Positions 1 to 8,966 of a stretch of 64,000 nt of DNA are shown here, one piece after another. Position 1 is the first letter of the stretch. Each line of letters begins with the position of its first letter. The stretch spans positions 682,001 through 746,000 of the forward strand of contig NZ_QANL01000001.1 in the NCBI RefSeq assembly GCF_003067705.1, written 5' to 3'. The position numbers and the translations under genes were made by a program. Origin of the DNA: Planctomonas deserti. GTDB lineage: Bacteria > Actinomycetota > Actinomycetes > Actinomycetales > Microbacteriaceae. The notes beneath the pieces were generated by a model. It did no database searches. It had not been told where the DNA came from and saw only the letters and a list, made by a program, of their open reading frames with translations.

Positions 1-655
1 CGGCACGGATGGCCTTCGCCGGGTCGCCCTCGCGGTAGTTCACCACGTGGTGCGCGCCCGCCGCGGTGGCGTGGCCCCCCTTCTCGGCCGAGCTGACGGT
101 CGACACGACCGTGGCCCCCGCCCAGCGGGCGAGCTGGATGGCCGCGTTGCCCACGGCCCCCGCTCCCCCCGCGACGAGGACGGTCTTGCCCGCGAGCGCG
201 CCGGGTGAGAGGCGGGACGGTCCGTCCTCGGCCACGGTGAGTGCGCGGTGGGCCGTGATGGCGGGCACGCCAAGGCTCGCTCCGATGTCGAAGCTCGCGT
301 TCTCGGGCAGCGGGAACACCCGGTCGGCGGGGAGCACCGAGCACTCCTGCGCCGTGCCGCCCGCCGCGAGCTCGTGGGCGGCGAGCGCGAGCCAGACCCG
401 GTCGCCGACCGCGACATCCGTCACGCCCGCGCCGACAGCGTCCACGACGCCCGAGCCGTCCTGGTTCGGCACCATGTCCGCGAAGGGCAGCTTCTGCTTC
501 CCGGTGACGCCCTTGCGCGACTTCCAGTCGGTGGGGTTCACGCCGGACACGGCGATGCGCACCCGCACCTCCCCCGGGCCCGGCTCGGCCGGCTCCCGGT
601 CGACAAGACGGAGCACCGAAGGCTCACCGGTCTCGCTGTAGATGATCGCCTTCAT
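1..655 (-). CDS. Zinc-independent MDR-family quinone oxidoreductase (3' end outside window)
   Basis: The gene begins at an ATG at 655 behind a good AAGGAGAC ribosome site and runs off the left edge, so about 218 N-terminal residues are seen. The start reads MKAIIYSETGEPSVLRLVDR. An alcohol-dehydrogenase-like GroES fold follows, then a nucleotide-binding motif (VLVAGGAGAVGNAAIQLARW, about residues 165-184). I see no structural or catalytic zinc cysteines, so it is placed with the NADPH:quinone reductase branch of the medium-chain dehydrogenase/reductase superfamily. It probably reduces quinones or other electrophiles in the cytosol with NADPH. It is separated from the amine-catabolic operon by 189 bp carrying a hairpin repeat, so a shared transcript is not supported. 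The exact substrate cannot be read. Confidence 0.85.
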   Translation of the reverse strand, partial: MKAIIYSETGEPSVLRLVDREPAEPGPGEVRVRIAVSGVNPTDWKSRKGVTGKQKLPFADMVPNQDGSGVVDAVGAGVTDVAVGDRVWLALAAHELAAGGTAQECSVLPADRVFPLPENASFDIGASLGVPAITAHRALTVAEDGPSRLSPGALAGKTVLVAGGAGAVGNAAIQLARWAGATVVSTVSSAEKGGHATAAGAHHVVNYREGDPAKAIRA

Positions 656-788
656 CGGTGTCTCCTTCGATCGCCCCTGCTGCGAGCATCACACACCCCG
701 CGACCGCCGCACCACCACCGCGTGCCTCCGGGCGTCTTCCGGGAGAGCGTGCGTGTCCGGCTCGGGCGGGCGCCGGCAACGGTCGGTG

Positions 789-834
789 CGTCCCTTCGAA
801 GCGACGTTGCGTCCCTTCGACAGGCTCAGGGACC
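789..834. repeat. REP-like palindromic hairpin repeat, GTCCCT...AGGGAC family
   Basis: One full copy of the hairpin family (811-833) sits beside a partial copy between two minus-strand genes. The stem is GTCCCT/AGGGAC and the loop is close to GAGCCTGTCGA. It follows the 3' end of the sarcosine-oxidase-like gene and may serve as transcription termination or mRNA 3' stabilisation. The same family recurs at 16864, 28712-29010 and 60850-61240. Confidence 0.8.
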
Positions 835-844
835 GTAGGGAGGG

Positions 845-1987
845 TCAGCCGAGGGTGAGGGAGTGGTGGCGCCACTCCGGGTCGTCCGTGGAGCGCGTGA
901 CGGAGAACCGGCGGATGTCCGCCTCGGGGTCGCGGTGCTCGGCCAGGTCCGCGAGCACCTCGCCGATCAACGCGGAGAACTTGAACCCCTCGCCGCAATC
1001 GCCGCAGGCGATCACGACGTTCTCGCCCAGCCGGTCGAGCACGAATCTTCCGTCGGGCGAGTCGGTCCACGAGCAGACCTGCGCCTGCACCACCGCGGTG
1101 GGCAGCGTCGGGATGTCCCGGCGCATCCGCTCCGCGGCGAGGCGGATCCCCTCCTCGTCCGGCGACCGGTCCGCGTCGTCGGACGCGTAGGGCCGTAGCG
1201 GCCGGTCGAGGCCCACCTTGTAGCCGAGGCCCGGGGTTGGCATCGCGTAGAGCACGGGCTCACCGCTTACGGCCCCGTCGATGAAGCACGGCAGGTCGTC
1301 CGTCGACCCGGGTCGCCCGGGCTCGCCGAAGGTGACGACCTGCTCCAGGTGCGGGCGTAGCGGCATCCGCAGCCCCACGGTCGCGAGGAGGGACTCGGAC
1401 TCCGGGCCGGCCGCGAGCACCGCCCGGTCGAACGACTCCATGGCGCCGTCCTCGTAGGAGACGCGCACGCCGAACCCCGTGGGCTCGACGCCGAGCACCG
1501 CGCGGCCGAACTCGGCTCGTCCGCCGGCCGCGGTGAAGAGGTCCAGCTGCGCGGCGAGCATCTCCGCCGCGAGCACGACCCCGGCGTCCTCCTGCCACAG
1601 GGCTCCGCGGTCGTCGGGCCTGAGGCCCGGGAAGAACCGCCCCACGTCCTCCGCGGCCACCGTCGTGAACGGCACGTCGCACGCGGCGAGCGCCCCGGCG
1701 GCCGCGGCCAGGGAGGCGTCGTCGCGCCAGAGGAGCCCGCGGCGGAGGAACACGGTGCGGCCGGACCGCTCCTGCACCCGCTCCATGGCGTCGACGGAGA
1801 GCTGGGCGAGGCGCACGCGCGGCTCGTCGGGGTGCGTGAGCCGCCAGATCCGGGTCGGCCCGGACGAGGACGAGCGCGGGTTGCCCGGCCCGTACCGGTC
1901 GACGAGCACGACCTCGTGCCCACGCTGCGCGAGCTGCGCCGCGGCGGGCAGACCCCACGCCCCGGCACCGACGACCACGATCTTCAT
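845..1987 (-). CDS. FAD-dependent monomeric sarcosine oxidase / N-methyltryptophan oxidase-like protein
   Basis: The 380-residue protein starts with a dinucleotide-binding GxGxxG motif (VVVGAGAWGL, residues 4-13) and an acidic strand end at D30. The C-terminal half carries VCSWTDSPDGRF (304-315). It aligns with the MSOX segment whose cysteine binds FAD covalently, so C305 is the predicted flavin link. GEGFKFSALIGE (342-353) matches the family's closing motif. Such enzymes oxidise N-methyl or other secondary amines to imines with release of H2O2. Its ATG overlaps the upstream GMC stop as ATGA, making it the last gene of the eight-gene operon. Length is normal for the family (about 380-390). 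The substrate is unknown, but the operon points to a secondary amine. Confidence 0.85.
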   Translation of the reverse strand: MKIVVVGAGAWGLPAAAQLAQRGHEVVLVDRYGPGNPRSSSSGPTRIWRLTHPDEPRVRLAQLSVDAMERVQERSGRTVFLRRGLLWRDDASLAAAAGALAACDVPFTTVAAEDVGRFFPGLRPDDRGALWQEDAGVVLAAEMLAAQLDLFTAAGGRAEFGRAVLGVEPTGFGVRVSYEDGAMESFDRAVLAAGPESESLLATVGLRMPLRPHLEQVVTFGEPGRPGSTDDLPCFIDGAVSGEPVLYAMPTPGLGYKVGLDRPLRPYASDDADRSPDEEGIRLAAERMRRDIPTLPTAVVQAQVCSWTDSPDGRFVLDRLGENVVIACGDCGEGFKFSALIGEVLADLAEHRDPEADIRRFSVTRSTDDPEWRHHSLTLG

Positions 1988-3537
1988 CGCTGCGGCTCCG
2001 CCTCCCGGATCAGGTCGACCGCGCGCTCGGCGACGGTCATGATGAGGCCCACCGGATTGAGGGCCGAGATGGTGGGGAAGACGGACGCGTCCACGACGCG
2101 GAGGCCGTCGATCCCGCGCACGCGCAGCTGCGGGTCGAGCACGGCCATGGGGTCGCCCTCGGCGCCCATCCGTGCCGTGCAGGACACGTGGTACACGGTC
2201 TGGTGCGTCGCGCGCAGGGCCTCCGAGAGCTCCTCGTCGCTCTGCACGTCCGGCCCGGGGAACACCTCGCGCACGAGGTGCGACCGGAATGGCTCCTGCT
2301 CCGCGACCTTCCGGGCGAGGCGGGCCCCGGCCACGAGCATCCGCTCGTCGCGGCCCTCCGGGTCGGTGAAGTAGCCGTAGTCGATGGACGGCGGGGCATC
2401 CGGCGACGCCGACGTGATCCAGACCCGCCCCCGGCTACGGGGCTTGGTGACGTTGGGCACGAGGGACACATTATTCGCCGGCAGCGCGACTCCGCGCCGC
2501 TCCGCGTGCACGCCCCACGTCTCGAGCGGGATGTGGGTGGACACGTCGGGCACCGTGCTGCCGGGATCGATGGTCGTGACGTAGCCGGCGTCCCACCCGG
2601 TGGCGCTGATGTCCGGCCGGTCGCTCCTGGCCTCCCAGATCACGAGCCCCTCCGCGTGATCCTGCAGGTTCTCACCGACGCCGGGCAGGTCGAGCAGCAC
2701 GGGCACGCCGGCGGCCTCGAGCACGGCCCGCGGCCCGATGCCCGAGCGCATCAGCAGCGCGGGACTGTCGATCGCGCCGCAGCTGACGATGACCTCGCGC
2801 CGCGCCCGCAGTTCCGTTGCGCTCCCGTCCGCGCCGCGGAGCACGACGCCGACCGAGCGCCCGCCCTCGATGAGCAGGCGCTCGACGAGCGAGCCGAGCA
2901 CGACCGACAGGTTCTCCCTGTCCTCGGCGCCGGCCCGGAGGTACGTGCGCGAGGTCGACGAGCGGAGGTTGGTGTCCGGCTCGTAGCCGATTTCGAAGTA
3001 GCCGGCCCCTGCCGTGAACTCGGCGTCGTTCCAGGACTCGCGCACCGGCACGTCCAGCGCGGCGGCGGCCGAGTCGATGACGTCCTGCAGGTACGGGTTC
3101 CGGTCCTGCGGCGGGATCGGGGTGATCGGCGCCTGCAGCCGGTCGTAGTACGGGTTGATCGTCTCGTAGTCCCAGCCCTCGGCGCCGAGCGCGACCCACT
3201 CGTCGAGGTCGCCACGCAGCGGTCGCCAGGTGATCATCGTGTTCGCGGTGGAGCAGCCGCCGAGGATCCGCAGGCGTGCCAGCCGGATGTGCGAGTTGCC
3301 CCGCGCCTGCTCGACGCTGCGGTAGTCGAGGTCGTACTCGCCCTCGAGCATCTCGGCCCAGCGGCGGATGGACAGCGCGCGCGGCTCGTTCTCGTCGCTC
3401 GGCCCCGCCTCGACGAGCGCGACCGTCACGCCGGGATCCTCGCTCAGCCGGGCGGCGAGGATGCACCCCGCCGTGCCGCCGCCGACGATCAGGTAGTCGA
3501 CGGGGCCCGCGGTCACCGGTGCGCCGTGTGCGAGCAT
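1984..3537 (-). CDS. GMC-family FAD oxidoreductase (choline dehydrogenase-like)
   Basis: The 517-residue protein opens with the GMC FAD motif DYLIVGGGTAGCILAARLSE and has the GMC signature LRILGGCSTANTMITWRP. A second GMC motif lies at GAIDSPALLMRSGIGP. The active-site region near the C-terminus contains an HQTVYH segment and NPVGLIMTVAERA. GMC enzymes oxidise alcohols to aldehydes or ketones with FAD. The ATG at 3537 was chosen because it directly precedes the FAD fold. It lies 25 nt inside the 3' end of the amine oxidase gene, so translation is probably coupled. In the pathway it could oxidise an alcohol side chain. Confidence 0.88.
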   Translation of the reverse strand: MLAHGAPVTAGPVDYLIVGGGTAGCILAARLSEDPGVTVALVEAGPSDENEPRALSIRRWAEMLEGEYDLDYRSVEQARGNSHIRLARLRILGGCSTANTMITWRPLRGDLDEWVALGAEGWDYETINPYYDRLQAPITPIPPQDRNPYLQDVIDSAAAALDVPVRESWNDAEFTAGAGYFEIGYEPDTNLRSSTSRTYLRAGAEDRENLSVVLGSLVERLLIEGGRSVGVVLRGADGSATELRARREVIVSCGAIDSPALLMRSGIGPRAVLEAAGVPVLLDLPGVGENLQDHAEGLVIWEARSDRPDISATGWDAGYVTTIDPGSTVPDVSTHIPLETWGVHAERRGVALPANNVSLVPNVTKPRSRGRVWITSASPDAPPSIDYGYFTDPEGRDERMLVAGARLARKVAEQEPFRSHLVREVFPGPDVQSDEELSEALRATHQTVYHVSCTARMGAEGDPMAVLDPQLRVRGIDGLRVVDASVFPTISALNPVGLIMTVAERAVDLIREAEPQR

Positions 3538-5618
3538 GCGCACCCTCCCGAGGTCGAGCAGCAGGACGAGGACGCGGGCCCGGACTCCGGGCCCGGCAGG
3601 CCCGCCCCACCGGTCGCGGCGGGCGGGTGGCAGGGCGTGCTCTCCGCCACGGGCCGGGGCGCGTCGAGCGCGGGGTTCCGGTCGAAGAACCCGTGCGGCA
3701 CGAGGGCGAAGCCGGCGGAGTCGACGGGCATGACCGGCCAGTCCTCGGGCCTCGGGTAGTGGGTGAGCCCGAACGTGTGCCACAGTACGATGTCCTGGCC
3801 GTCGAGGTCGCGGTCCTGCTTCACCCAGCTGTCGATGGCGTTCCAGCCGTCGTTCTGGTTCACCAGCGCGCCGGAGGGGAACCGCTCCGCGGGGTCGTAG
3901 CGCGTCACCCACAGGTCCTTCGTGGTGAACGCGGCTCGCCGGGCGATCGACGACGCCGGGTCGGCGAGCAGGCCCGGCAGCCCCTCCGGCCGGAGGATGT
4001 ACGACACCGGCTTGCCCACGCGGTTCGTCACGCCCGGGTTCAGCACCTGCCAGGCCCGGCCGAGCTTGTTGTCGGCCTCGCGGGCGCTCTTGCTCTCCCG
4101 CGCGATGCGGGTCGCCTTGAGGGTGAAGCCGTTGCCGTACGGGTTCGCCGGCCCCATCGGCACCCGCACCGACTCGAGCTCGTCGACCGCGTTCGCGGTG
4201 CCGTCCACGCTCATGTCGAGGCGCGCGGAGAAGAGGTGCTGGTGGTACGGGGCGCCGATGCCGGGCGCCACCTCGCTCGCCCACGGGTACTCGGTCCCGT
4301 CCTCCAGGGGGCCGGGGTAGGCCGAGGCGAAGACGACGCCCGTCGCCTTGCACTCGAACTCGATCTTCCCGTCGAGGTAGAGGTACCAGTAGAAGCCGTA
4401 GTCGTAGTTGCCGACCGTGATGAAGAACGAGACGACGAGCCTGCGGTTGCGCCGCACGTCGGTGGAGCCGTAGTACGCATCCGTGTGCTTCCAGAGGATG
4501 GACGCGTCCTCCTCGTGCATGCAGATGGCGTTGGGGATGGTGCGGGGGTTGCCGAACGAGTCCGACAGGATCGCGTCGAAGTACGTGATGTCGCCGAGGC
4601 AGTCGCAGCCGAGCGCGAGCGGGTTCGCCTCCTTGCCGAGCGAGTACTCGCCCGCGTCGAAGTAGTTCTGCCAGAACCGCACCGGGCTGGGGTCGCCGTA
4701 GGGCACGACCATCTCGGCGATGGAGGCGCGGTAGACGACGGGGCGCAGCCGGTCGCCGTCTACCACCCCGATCTGGTGCAGCACGAGGCCCTCGACCGGG
4801 GTGAAGCCGATCCGGAACCGCCACTTCTCCCACGCCACCTCGTCGCCGTCGACCGTGAAGCTCGGCCCCTCCGGCTGGGTGATGACGATGGGCTTCTGCG
4901 TCGCCGAGGGCGGCGGTAGCTCCTCGTCGAGGTGGAAGTTGTGCCGCTCGCGCGGGATCTCGAACAGGCGGTCGTCGATCAGCTCGGTGACCTCTCCGGT
5001 GATGAGGTCGAGGTAGGCGACGACCCCGTCCACCGGGTGCGCCCAGGCGTTGTCGCGCTCGTCGAGCTGCAGGAACGCGAGGCAGCGCACGATGCGGCGG
5101 CCCTCCTCGCCCGGGATCTCGAAGTGGCCCGCGGAGAGCGCGGAGATGCGCACGAGCCGCATGTCCTCGATGCCGCGCCTGCGCATCGCGGCCTGCCAGC
5201 CGTCGTGCGCCCAGAGAAGCTCCTCGACCCGGTCGAACTCCTCGAGCAGGATGGGCGGTTGGCCCTCCCGCTCGACGTCCACGGGCCGGGCGGAGACGAC
5301 GGCCGCCGCGTCGAGGTCGACGACGGCCTCGGTCGTCTCCCCGGTTCCCCGGTGCAGCAGCAGAGTCTGCACGGTGCGCGGGATCCGGCGTCCCGCCAGC
5401 ACGTCGGCCTTGTGCGGCTCGACGAGGTCGACCAGGGCGAAGGCGGTCGCGTCGGACGCGACGCCGGCGGTGCGCAGGATCTCGCGGTTCGCGGCGATCT
5501 CCGCCGCGCTCAGGCGGGCGAGGGGGTGGGCCGCGGCGTACGGCCCGGAGGACGCGGACGCGGGGGCGGATGCCGATGACACGGATGCGGATGACGCGGA
5601 TGCGATGTGCGGGGTCAT
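3513..5618 (-). CDS. Copper/topaquinone primary-amine oxidase
   Basis: The 701-residue protein has all catalytic elements of a copper amine oxidase. The topaquinone precursor is Y405 in GNYDYGF. The catalytic base is D321 in NYFDAGEYSLG. The copper ligands are H459 and H461 (YHQHLF) and H620 (GLTHYPRPEDWP). Spacings closely match the Arthrobacter globiformis enzyme. The reaction is RCH2NH2 + O2 + H2O to aldehyde, NH3 and H2O2. There is no signal peptide, so it is probably cytoplasmic. The first 25 residues are an Ala/Ser tract. The last 40 or so form a Gly/Pro/Ser/Cys-rich tail with several cysteines that overlaps the GMC start. The start overlaps the ALDH stop (ATGA). The aldehyde dehydrogenase upstream is the obvious next step. 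Confidence 0.95.
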   Translation of the reverse strand: MTPHIASASSASVSSASAPASASSGPYAAAHPLARLSAAEIAANREILRTAGVASDATAFALVDLVEPHKADVLAGRRIPRTVQTLLLHRGTGETTEAVVDLDAAAVVSARPVDVEREGQPPILLEEFDRVEELLWAHDGWQAAMRRRGIEDMRLVRISALSAGHFEIPGEEGRRIVRCLAFLQLDERDNAWAHPVDGVVAYLDLITGEVTELIDDRLFEIPRERHNFHLDEELPPPSATQKPIVITQPEGPSFTVDGDEVAWEKWRFRIGFTPVEGLVLHQIGVVDGDRLRPVVYRASIAEMVVPYGDPSPVRFWQNYFDAGEYSLGKEANPLALGCDCLGDITYFDAILSDSFGNPRTIPNAICMHEEDASILWKHTDAYYGSTDVRRNRRLVVSFFITVGNYDYGFYWYLYLDGKIEFECKATGVVFASAYPGPLEDGTEYPWASEVAPGIGAPYHQHLFSARLDMSVDGTANAVDELESVRVPMGPANPYGNGFTLKATRIARESKSAREADNKLGRAWQVLNPGVTNRVGKPVSYILRPEGLPGLLADPASSIARRAAFTTKDLWVTRYDPAERFPSGALVNQNDGWNAIDSWVKQDRDLDGQDIVLWHTFGLTHYPRPEDWPVMPVDSAGFALVPHGFFDRNPALDAPRPVAESTPCHPPAATGGAGLPGPESGPASSSCCSTSGGCACSHTAHR

Positions 5619-7102
5619 GCGCCGGCGAACCAGGTCGTCTTCAGGGCGGTGAACTTGTCGAGCGCGTGCAGCGACAGGTCGCGGCCGTAGCCCGACTGCT
5701 TGACCCCGCCGAACGGCGTCGTCACGTCGAGCGCGTCGACCGTGTTCACCGACACGGTGCCCACGTGCAGGGCGGGCGCGACCCGCTGGGCGCGGCTCAG
5801 GCTGTCAGTGAAGATCGAGGCGGCGAGCCCGTACTCGCTGGCGTTGGCGAGCGCCACCGCCTCCCGCTCCGTGCGGAACGCGGTGACGGCGAGGAGCGGA
5901 CCGAAGACCTCCTCGCGGGCGAGCGTGGCATCCGGAGCGACCTCGATGAACGCCGTGGGCTGCACGTAGTACCCGCCCGACTCCTCGAGCAGTCGGCTCC
6001 CGCCGAACGCGAGCGTCGCCTCGGCACGGCCGACGTCCACGTAGCCGAGGACGCGGTCGAGCTGCCGCTCGCTGATCAGCGGTCCCATGGTGCTCGCGGG
6101 GTCGAGCGGATCACCGACGCGGAGGGCGGTGACCCGCTCGGCGATCCTCGTCATCAGGTCATCGGCGACGGACTCCTCGACGAGCAGGCGCGAGTTGGCT
6201 GAGCAGACCTGGCCGGAGCAGGCATAGATGCCCGCGACGGCCCGGTCCGCGACACGGTCGAGGTCGGCGGCGTCCGCGAACACGAGGTTCGCGCTCTTGC
6301 CGCCGCACTCGAGCCAGACCTGCTTCATGTTGGAGGCGCCGGCGTAGGAGAGGAACATCTTGCCCACCGCGGTCGAGCCGGTGAAGGCGATCGCGTCGAC
6401 GTCCGGGTGCTCGCCGAGCGCGCGGCCGGCCTCCTCGCCGTAGCCGGGCACGACGTTCAGTACGCCGTCCGGCAGGCCCGCCTCGGCGGCGAGCTCGGCG
6501 AGGCGGAGCGCTGACAGCGGCGACTCCTCCGCGGGCTTGAGCACGACGCTGTTGCCGGCGGCCAGGGCGGGCGCGAGCTTCCAGATCGCCATCTCGAGCG
6601 GGTAGTTCCAGGGCACGACGGCACCGATCACGCCGAGGGGCTCCCGGGTGACGATCGCGAGGTCGCCCGCCGCGGTCGGGGCGACCTCGCCGTAGAGCTT
6701 GTCGACGGCCTCCGCGTACCACTGCAGGATGGCGGCGCTGCCCGGGATGTCGATCGTGGAGGTGTCCGAGATGAGCTTGCCGCCGTCGAGGGTGTCGAGG
6801 AGTGCGAGCTCGTCCGCGTGCTCGCGGATCCTGTCGGCAAGCGCGAGCAGCACGGACTTCCTGTGCGCCGGCGCCGAGCGCGACCACGCACCCGACTCGA
6901 ATGCCCGCCGGGCGGCGGCGACGGCGCGGTCCACGTCGACGGCCCTGCCCCTCGCGACGCGGGCGAGCACGAGGCCGTTCGCCGGGTTCACGGTGTCGAA
7001 CTCGTCGCCGTCCGCGGCGTCGACGAAGGCACCGTCGATGAATGCGTGCCGCCGGGGCTCGACGTTCCGGGCGAGCTGCTGCCAGTGGGTGAGTGTGCTC
7101 AT
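5615..7102 (-). CDS. NAD(P)-dependent aldehyde dehydrogenase, gamma-aminobutyraldehyde/betaine-aldehyde type
   Basis: The 495-residue protein has the full ALDH-fold signature. It shows PWNYPLEMAIWKLAPAL (164-180), the glycine motif FTGSTAVGK (240-248), the general base E265 in LECGGKSANL and the catalytic nucleophile C300 in GQVCSANS. The LECGGKSANLVF stretch and overall sequence resemble PuuC and related aminoaldehyde dehydrogenases. It should oxidise the aldehyde made by the copper amine oxidase encoded next, whose start overlaps its stop as ATGA. It also overlaps the M20 gene upstream by 4 nt. Confidence 0.92.
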   Translation of the reverse strand: MSTLTHWQQLARNVEPRRHAFIDGAFVDAADGDEFDTVNPANGLVLARVARGRAVDVDRAVAAARRAFESGAWSRSAPAHRKSVLLALADRIREHADELALLDTLDGGKLISDTSTIDIPGSAAILQWYAEAVDKLYGEVAPTAAGDLAIVTREPLGVIGAVVPWNYPLEMAIWKLAPALAAGNSVVLKPAEESPLSALRLAELAAEAGLPDGVLNVVPGYGEEAGRALGEHPDVDAIAFTGSTAVGKMFLSYAGASNMKQVWLECGGKSANLVFADAADLDRVADRAVAGIYACSGQVCSANSRLLVEESVADDLMTRIAERVTALRVGDPLDPASTMGPLISERQLDRVLGYVDVGRAEATLAFGGSRLLEESGGYYVQPTAFIEVAPDATLAREEVFGPLLAVTAFRTEREAVALANASEYGLAASIFTDSLSRAQRVAPALHVGTVSVNTVDALDVTTPFGGVKQSGYGRDLSLHALDKFTALKTTWFAGA

Positions 7103-8292
7103 CGGTCCTCCTGGGACGGGGTGGTCGAGCGGGTCGGGGCGCCTGCGACGGCGTCGGCGATGGTCTGGGCGAGCAGCACGGCCCCGTCGACCACCGCGGC
7201 GTCGCCGGCCGGGCGGACCGCGGCCGCCGCGAACTCCGGCTGGTGATTGACGGCGGGCAGCGAGTTTATGGAGAGGTAGGGATGGATCGCGCGGATCCGC
7301 TGCGACACGTTGCCCATGTCGGTCGACGCCGTGTTCATGCCGGGCGGGTTCCGCTCCTCAGCATCCATGTCGCGGCCGAGCGCGGCGGCGTTCGCGGCGA
7401 ACAGGCCCACGAGTTCCTCGTCGTTGCGGAACTCGGCGTAGCGCGGGCTGGTCTCCACGAGCTCCCAGTCGCAGCCGGACGCGAGCGCGCCCGCGGCGAA
7501 GCAGTTCCGCACCCGGTCGAAGGCGTCGTCGAGGTCGGCGAGCGTCTCGGCGCGCACGTACCAGGAGCCCCGGGCGAGGTCGGGGATCGCGTTCGGAGCC
7601 GTGCCGGCCTGGGTCACGATGCCGTGCACGCGCACGGAGGGGGGAAGCTGCTGACGGAGCAGCCCGATCGCGACCTGGGCGACGGTGAACGCGTCCGCGG
7701 CGTTGCGGCCGAGGTGCGGGTAGGCGCCCGCGTGCGCGGTCTTGCCCCGGTACGTCACGTCGAAGTGCGCGACCGCGCGAGGGCGCGCGTGCGCGGCGTC
7801 GGCGGGGCCCGGGTGCACCATGGCGGCGAGCGCGAGGCCGTCGAACACCCCGTGCTCGAGCAGCGGGATCTTGCCTCCGCCGCCCTCCTCGGCGGGCGTG
7901 CCGATCACCCGCACGGTGATCCCGAGCTCGTCCGCGAGGGGTGCGAGCGCCGCGGCGGCGCCCACCGACGCCGCGGCGATGATGTTGTGCCCGCAGGCGT
8001 GGCCGAGGCCGGGCAGCGCGTCGTACTCCGCGACGAGCCCCACGACCGTCGGCCCGGATCCGGCCTCCGCGATGAAGGCGGTCGGCAGCCCGGCGGGTCC
8101 CCGCTGCACCGAGAACCCGCGGTCCTCGAGCACCCCGGCGAGGTGCTCGGCCGAGCCACGCTCCTGCCAGGCCGTCTCCGGGTGCGCGTGCAGCCAGTGG
8201 CTGACCGCGAGCAGGCCGTCGCGGTCGGCGACCACCGACTCGCGGATGCGCGCCTTCAGCTCCGCGGGGGCCTGAGCCTGCGGGAACGGCAC
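7099..8292 (-). CDS. M20-family metallo-amidohydrolase (AbgB/HipO-like)
   Basis: The 397-residue protein carries M20 metal-site motifs: LHAHPETAW near residue 35, EYDALPGLGHACGHN in the middle, and EEGGGGK with the catalytic and metal-binding glutamates. A dimerisation insert follows (YRGKTAHAGAYPHLGRNA). Relatives cleave N-acyl amino acids or aminobenzoyl conjugates, so amide hydrolysis of the substrate or an intermediate is inferred. The start is a GTG at 8292 sharing its G with the TAG stop of the DUF1028 gene (TAGTG). This coupling and the immediate N-terminal helix support the start. Confidence 0.88.
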   Translation of the reverse strand: MPFPQAQAPAELKARIRESVVADRDGLLAVSHWLHAHPETAWQERGSAEHLAGVLEDRGFSVQRGPAGLPTAFIAEAGSGPTVVGLVAEYDALPGLGHACGHNIIAAASVGAAAALAPLADELGITVRVIGTPAEEGGGGKIPLLEHGVFDGLALAAMVHPGPADAAHARPRAVAHFDVTYRGKTAHAGAYPHLGRNAADAFTVAQVAIGLLRQQLPPSVRVHGIVTQAGTAPNAIPDLARGSWYVRAETLADLDDAFDRVRNCFAAGALASGCDWELVETSPRYAEFRNDEELVGLFAANAAALGRDMDAEERNPPGMNTASTDMGNVSQRIRAIHPYLSINSLPAVNHQPEFAAAAVRPAGDAAVVDGAVLLAQTIADAVAGAPTRSTTPSQEDR

Positions 8293-8966
8293 TAGAGGTC
8301 CCCCGGCACGCCGTAGGAGGGCGCCTCCTCGGGGTGCACGGCGCGCGTCAGGTACGCCTGCTTCTGGGGCAGCCAGAGCTCGAGGAGGCGGGCGAGCTCC
8401 GCCGCGGGGTCCTCCGCGTCGTCCACCCGCAGGTCCGTCACCCGCCAGGACGCATCCTCGACGACGGCGAGGCCCGCCGACCGCACGGGGCCCTCCTCGC
8501 CGCCGGCGGCGACCGCGCCGAGGAAGCCGTCGAGCAGGCGGCCCTCGAGGGTGTCCGCGTCGCTGGCCGCGTACGCGTCGACCATCGCCTGCAGCACGTG
8601 CTCCCCCGCGAGCATGTTCCCGGCGGCGACCGCCTGGTCGCCCACCGCGGTGCCGAAGATGCCGAGCGCGCGGGATCCCGAGTGGTGCGCGACGCGCCCC
8701 GCGTCGTCCACGACGGTGAGCTGCCGGAAGTCGATGGCGGGGTCGGCGCGGACGGCGGCGGCGAGCGCCTCCTCCGCGGTGGACCCGCCGGCGAGCGCGT
8801 CGAGAACCAGTGGCCCCAACGCGGGGTTGGTGACGTTCTGCGACGCGACCGCGCCGACGCCGGGCCTCAGGTGCAGGCAGCGCGACGCCACGGCGGGGCT
8901 GGACGAACTGACGACCATGCCGAACGCGCCGGTCCGTGGGTCGCGCGCCGCGAGCGAGAAGGTCAT
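8292..8966 (-). CDS. DUF1028 (Ntn-hydrolase-like) protein
   Basis: The 224-residue protein begins MTFSLAARDPRTGAFGMVVS, the typical DUF1028 start, with GVGAVASQNVTNPALGPLVL and GDQAVAAGNMLAG matching the family core. DUF1028 has the fold of N-terminal-nucleophile hydrolases but no settled biochemical role, and members often lie beside Rid proteins and amidases, as here. The ATG at 8966 is preferred over upstream in-frame starts because the conserved fold begins there and it overlaps the Rid stop as ATGA. A role in hydrolysing an amide-like intermediate is inference. Confidence 0.85.
   Translation of the reverse strand: MTFSLAARDPRTGAFGMVVSSSSPAVASRCLHLRPGVGAVASQNVTNPALGPLVLDALAGGSTAEEALAAAVRADPAIDFRQLTVVDDAGRVAHHSGSRALGIFGTAVGDQAVAAGNMLAGEHVLQAMVDAYAASDADTLEGRLLDGFLGAVAAGGEEGPVRSAGLAVVEDASWRVTDLRVDDAEDPAAELARLLELWLPQKQAYLTRAVHPEEAPSYGVPGDL

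Noticed and set aside
1984-4833. A 949-codon minus-strand frame suggesting a large fusion protein ahead of the GMC domain
   Set aside because: Only the last 517 codons match the GMC family. The upstream part is an alternate frame of the copper amine oxidase, whose catalytic residues are intact in the other frame.
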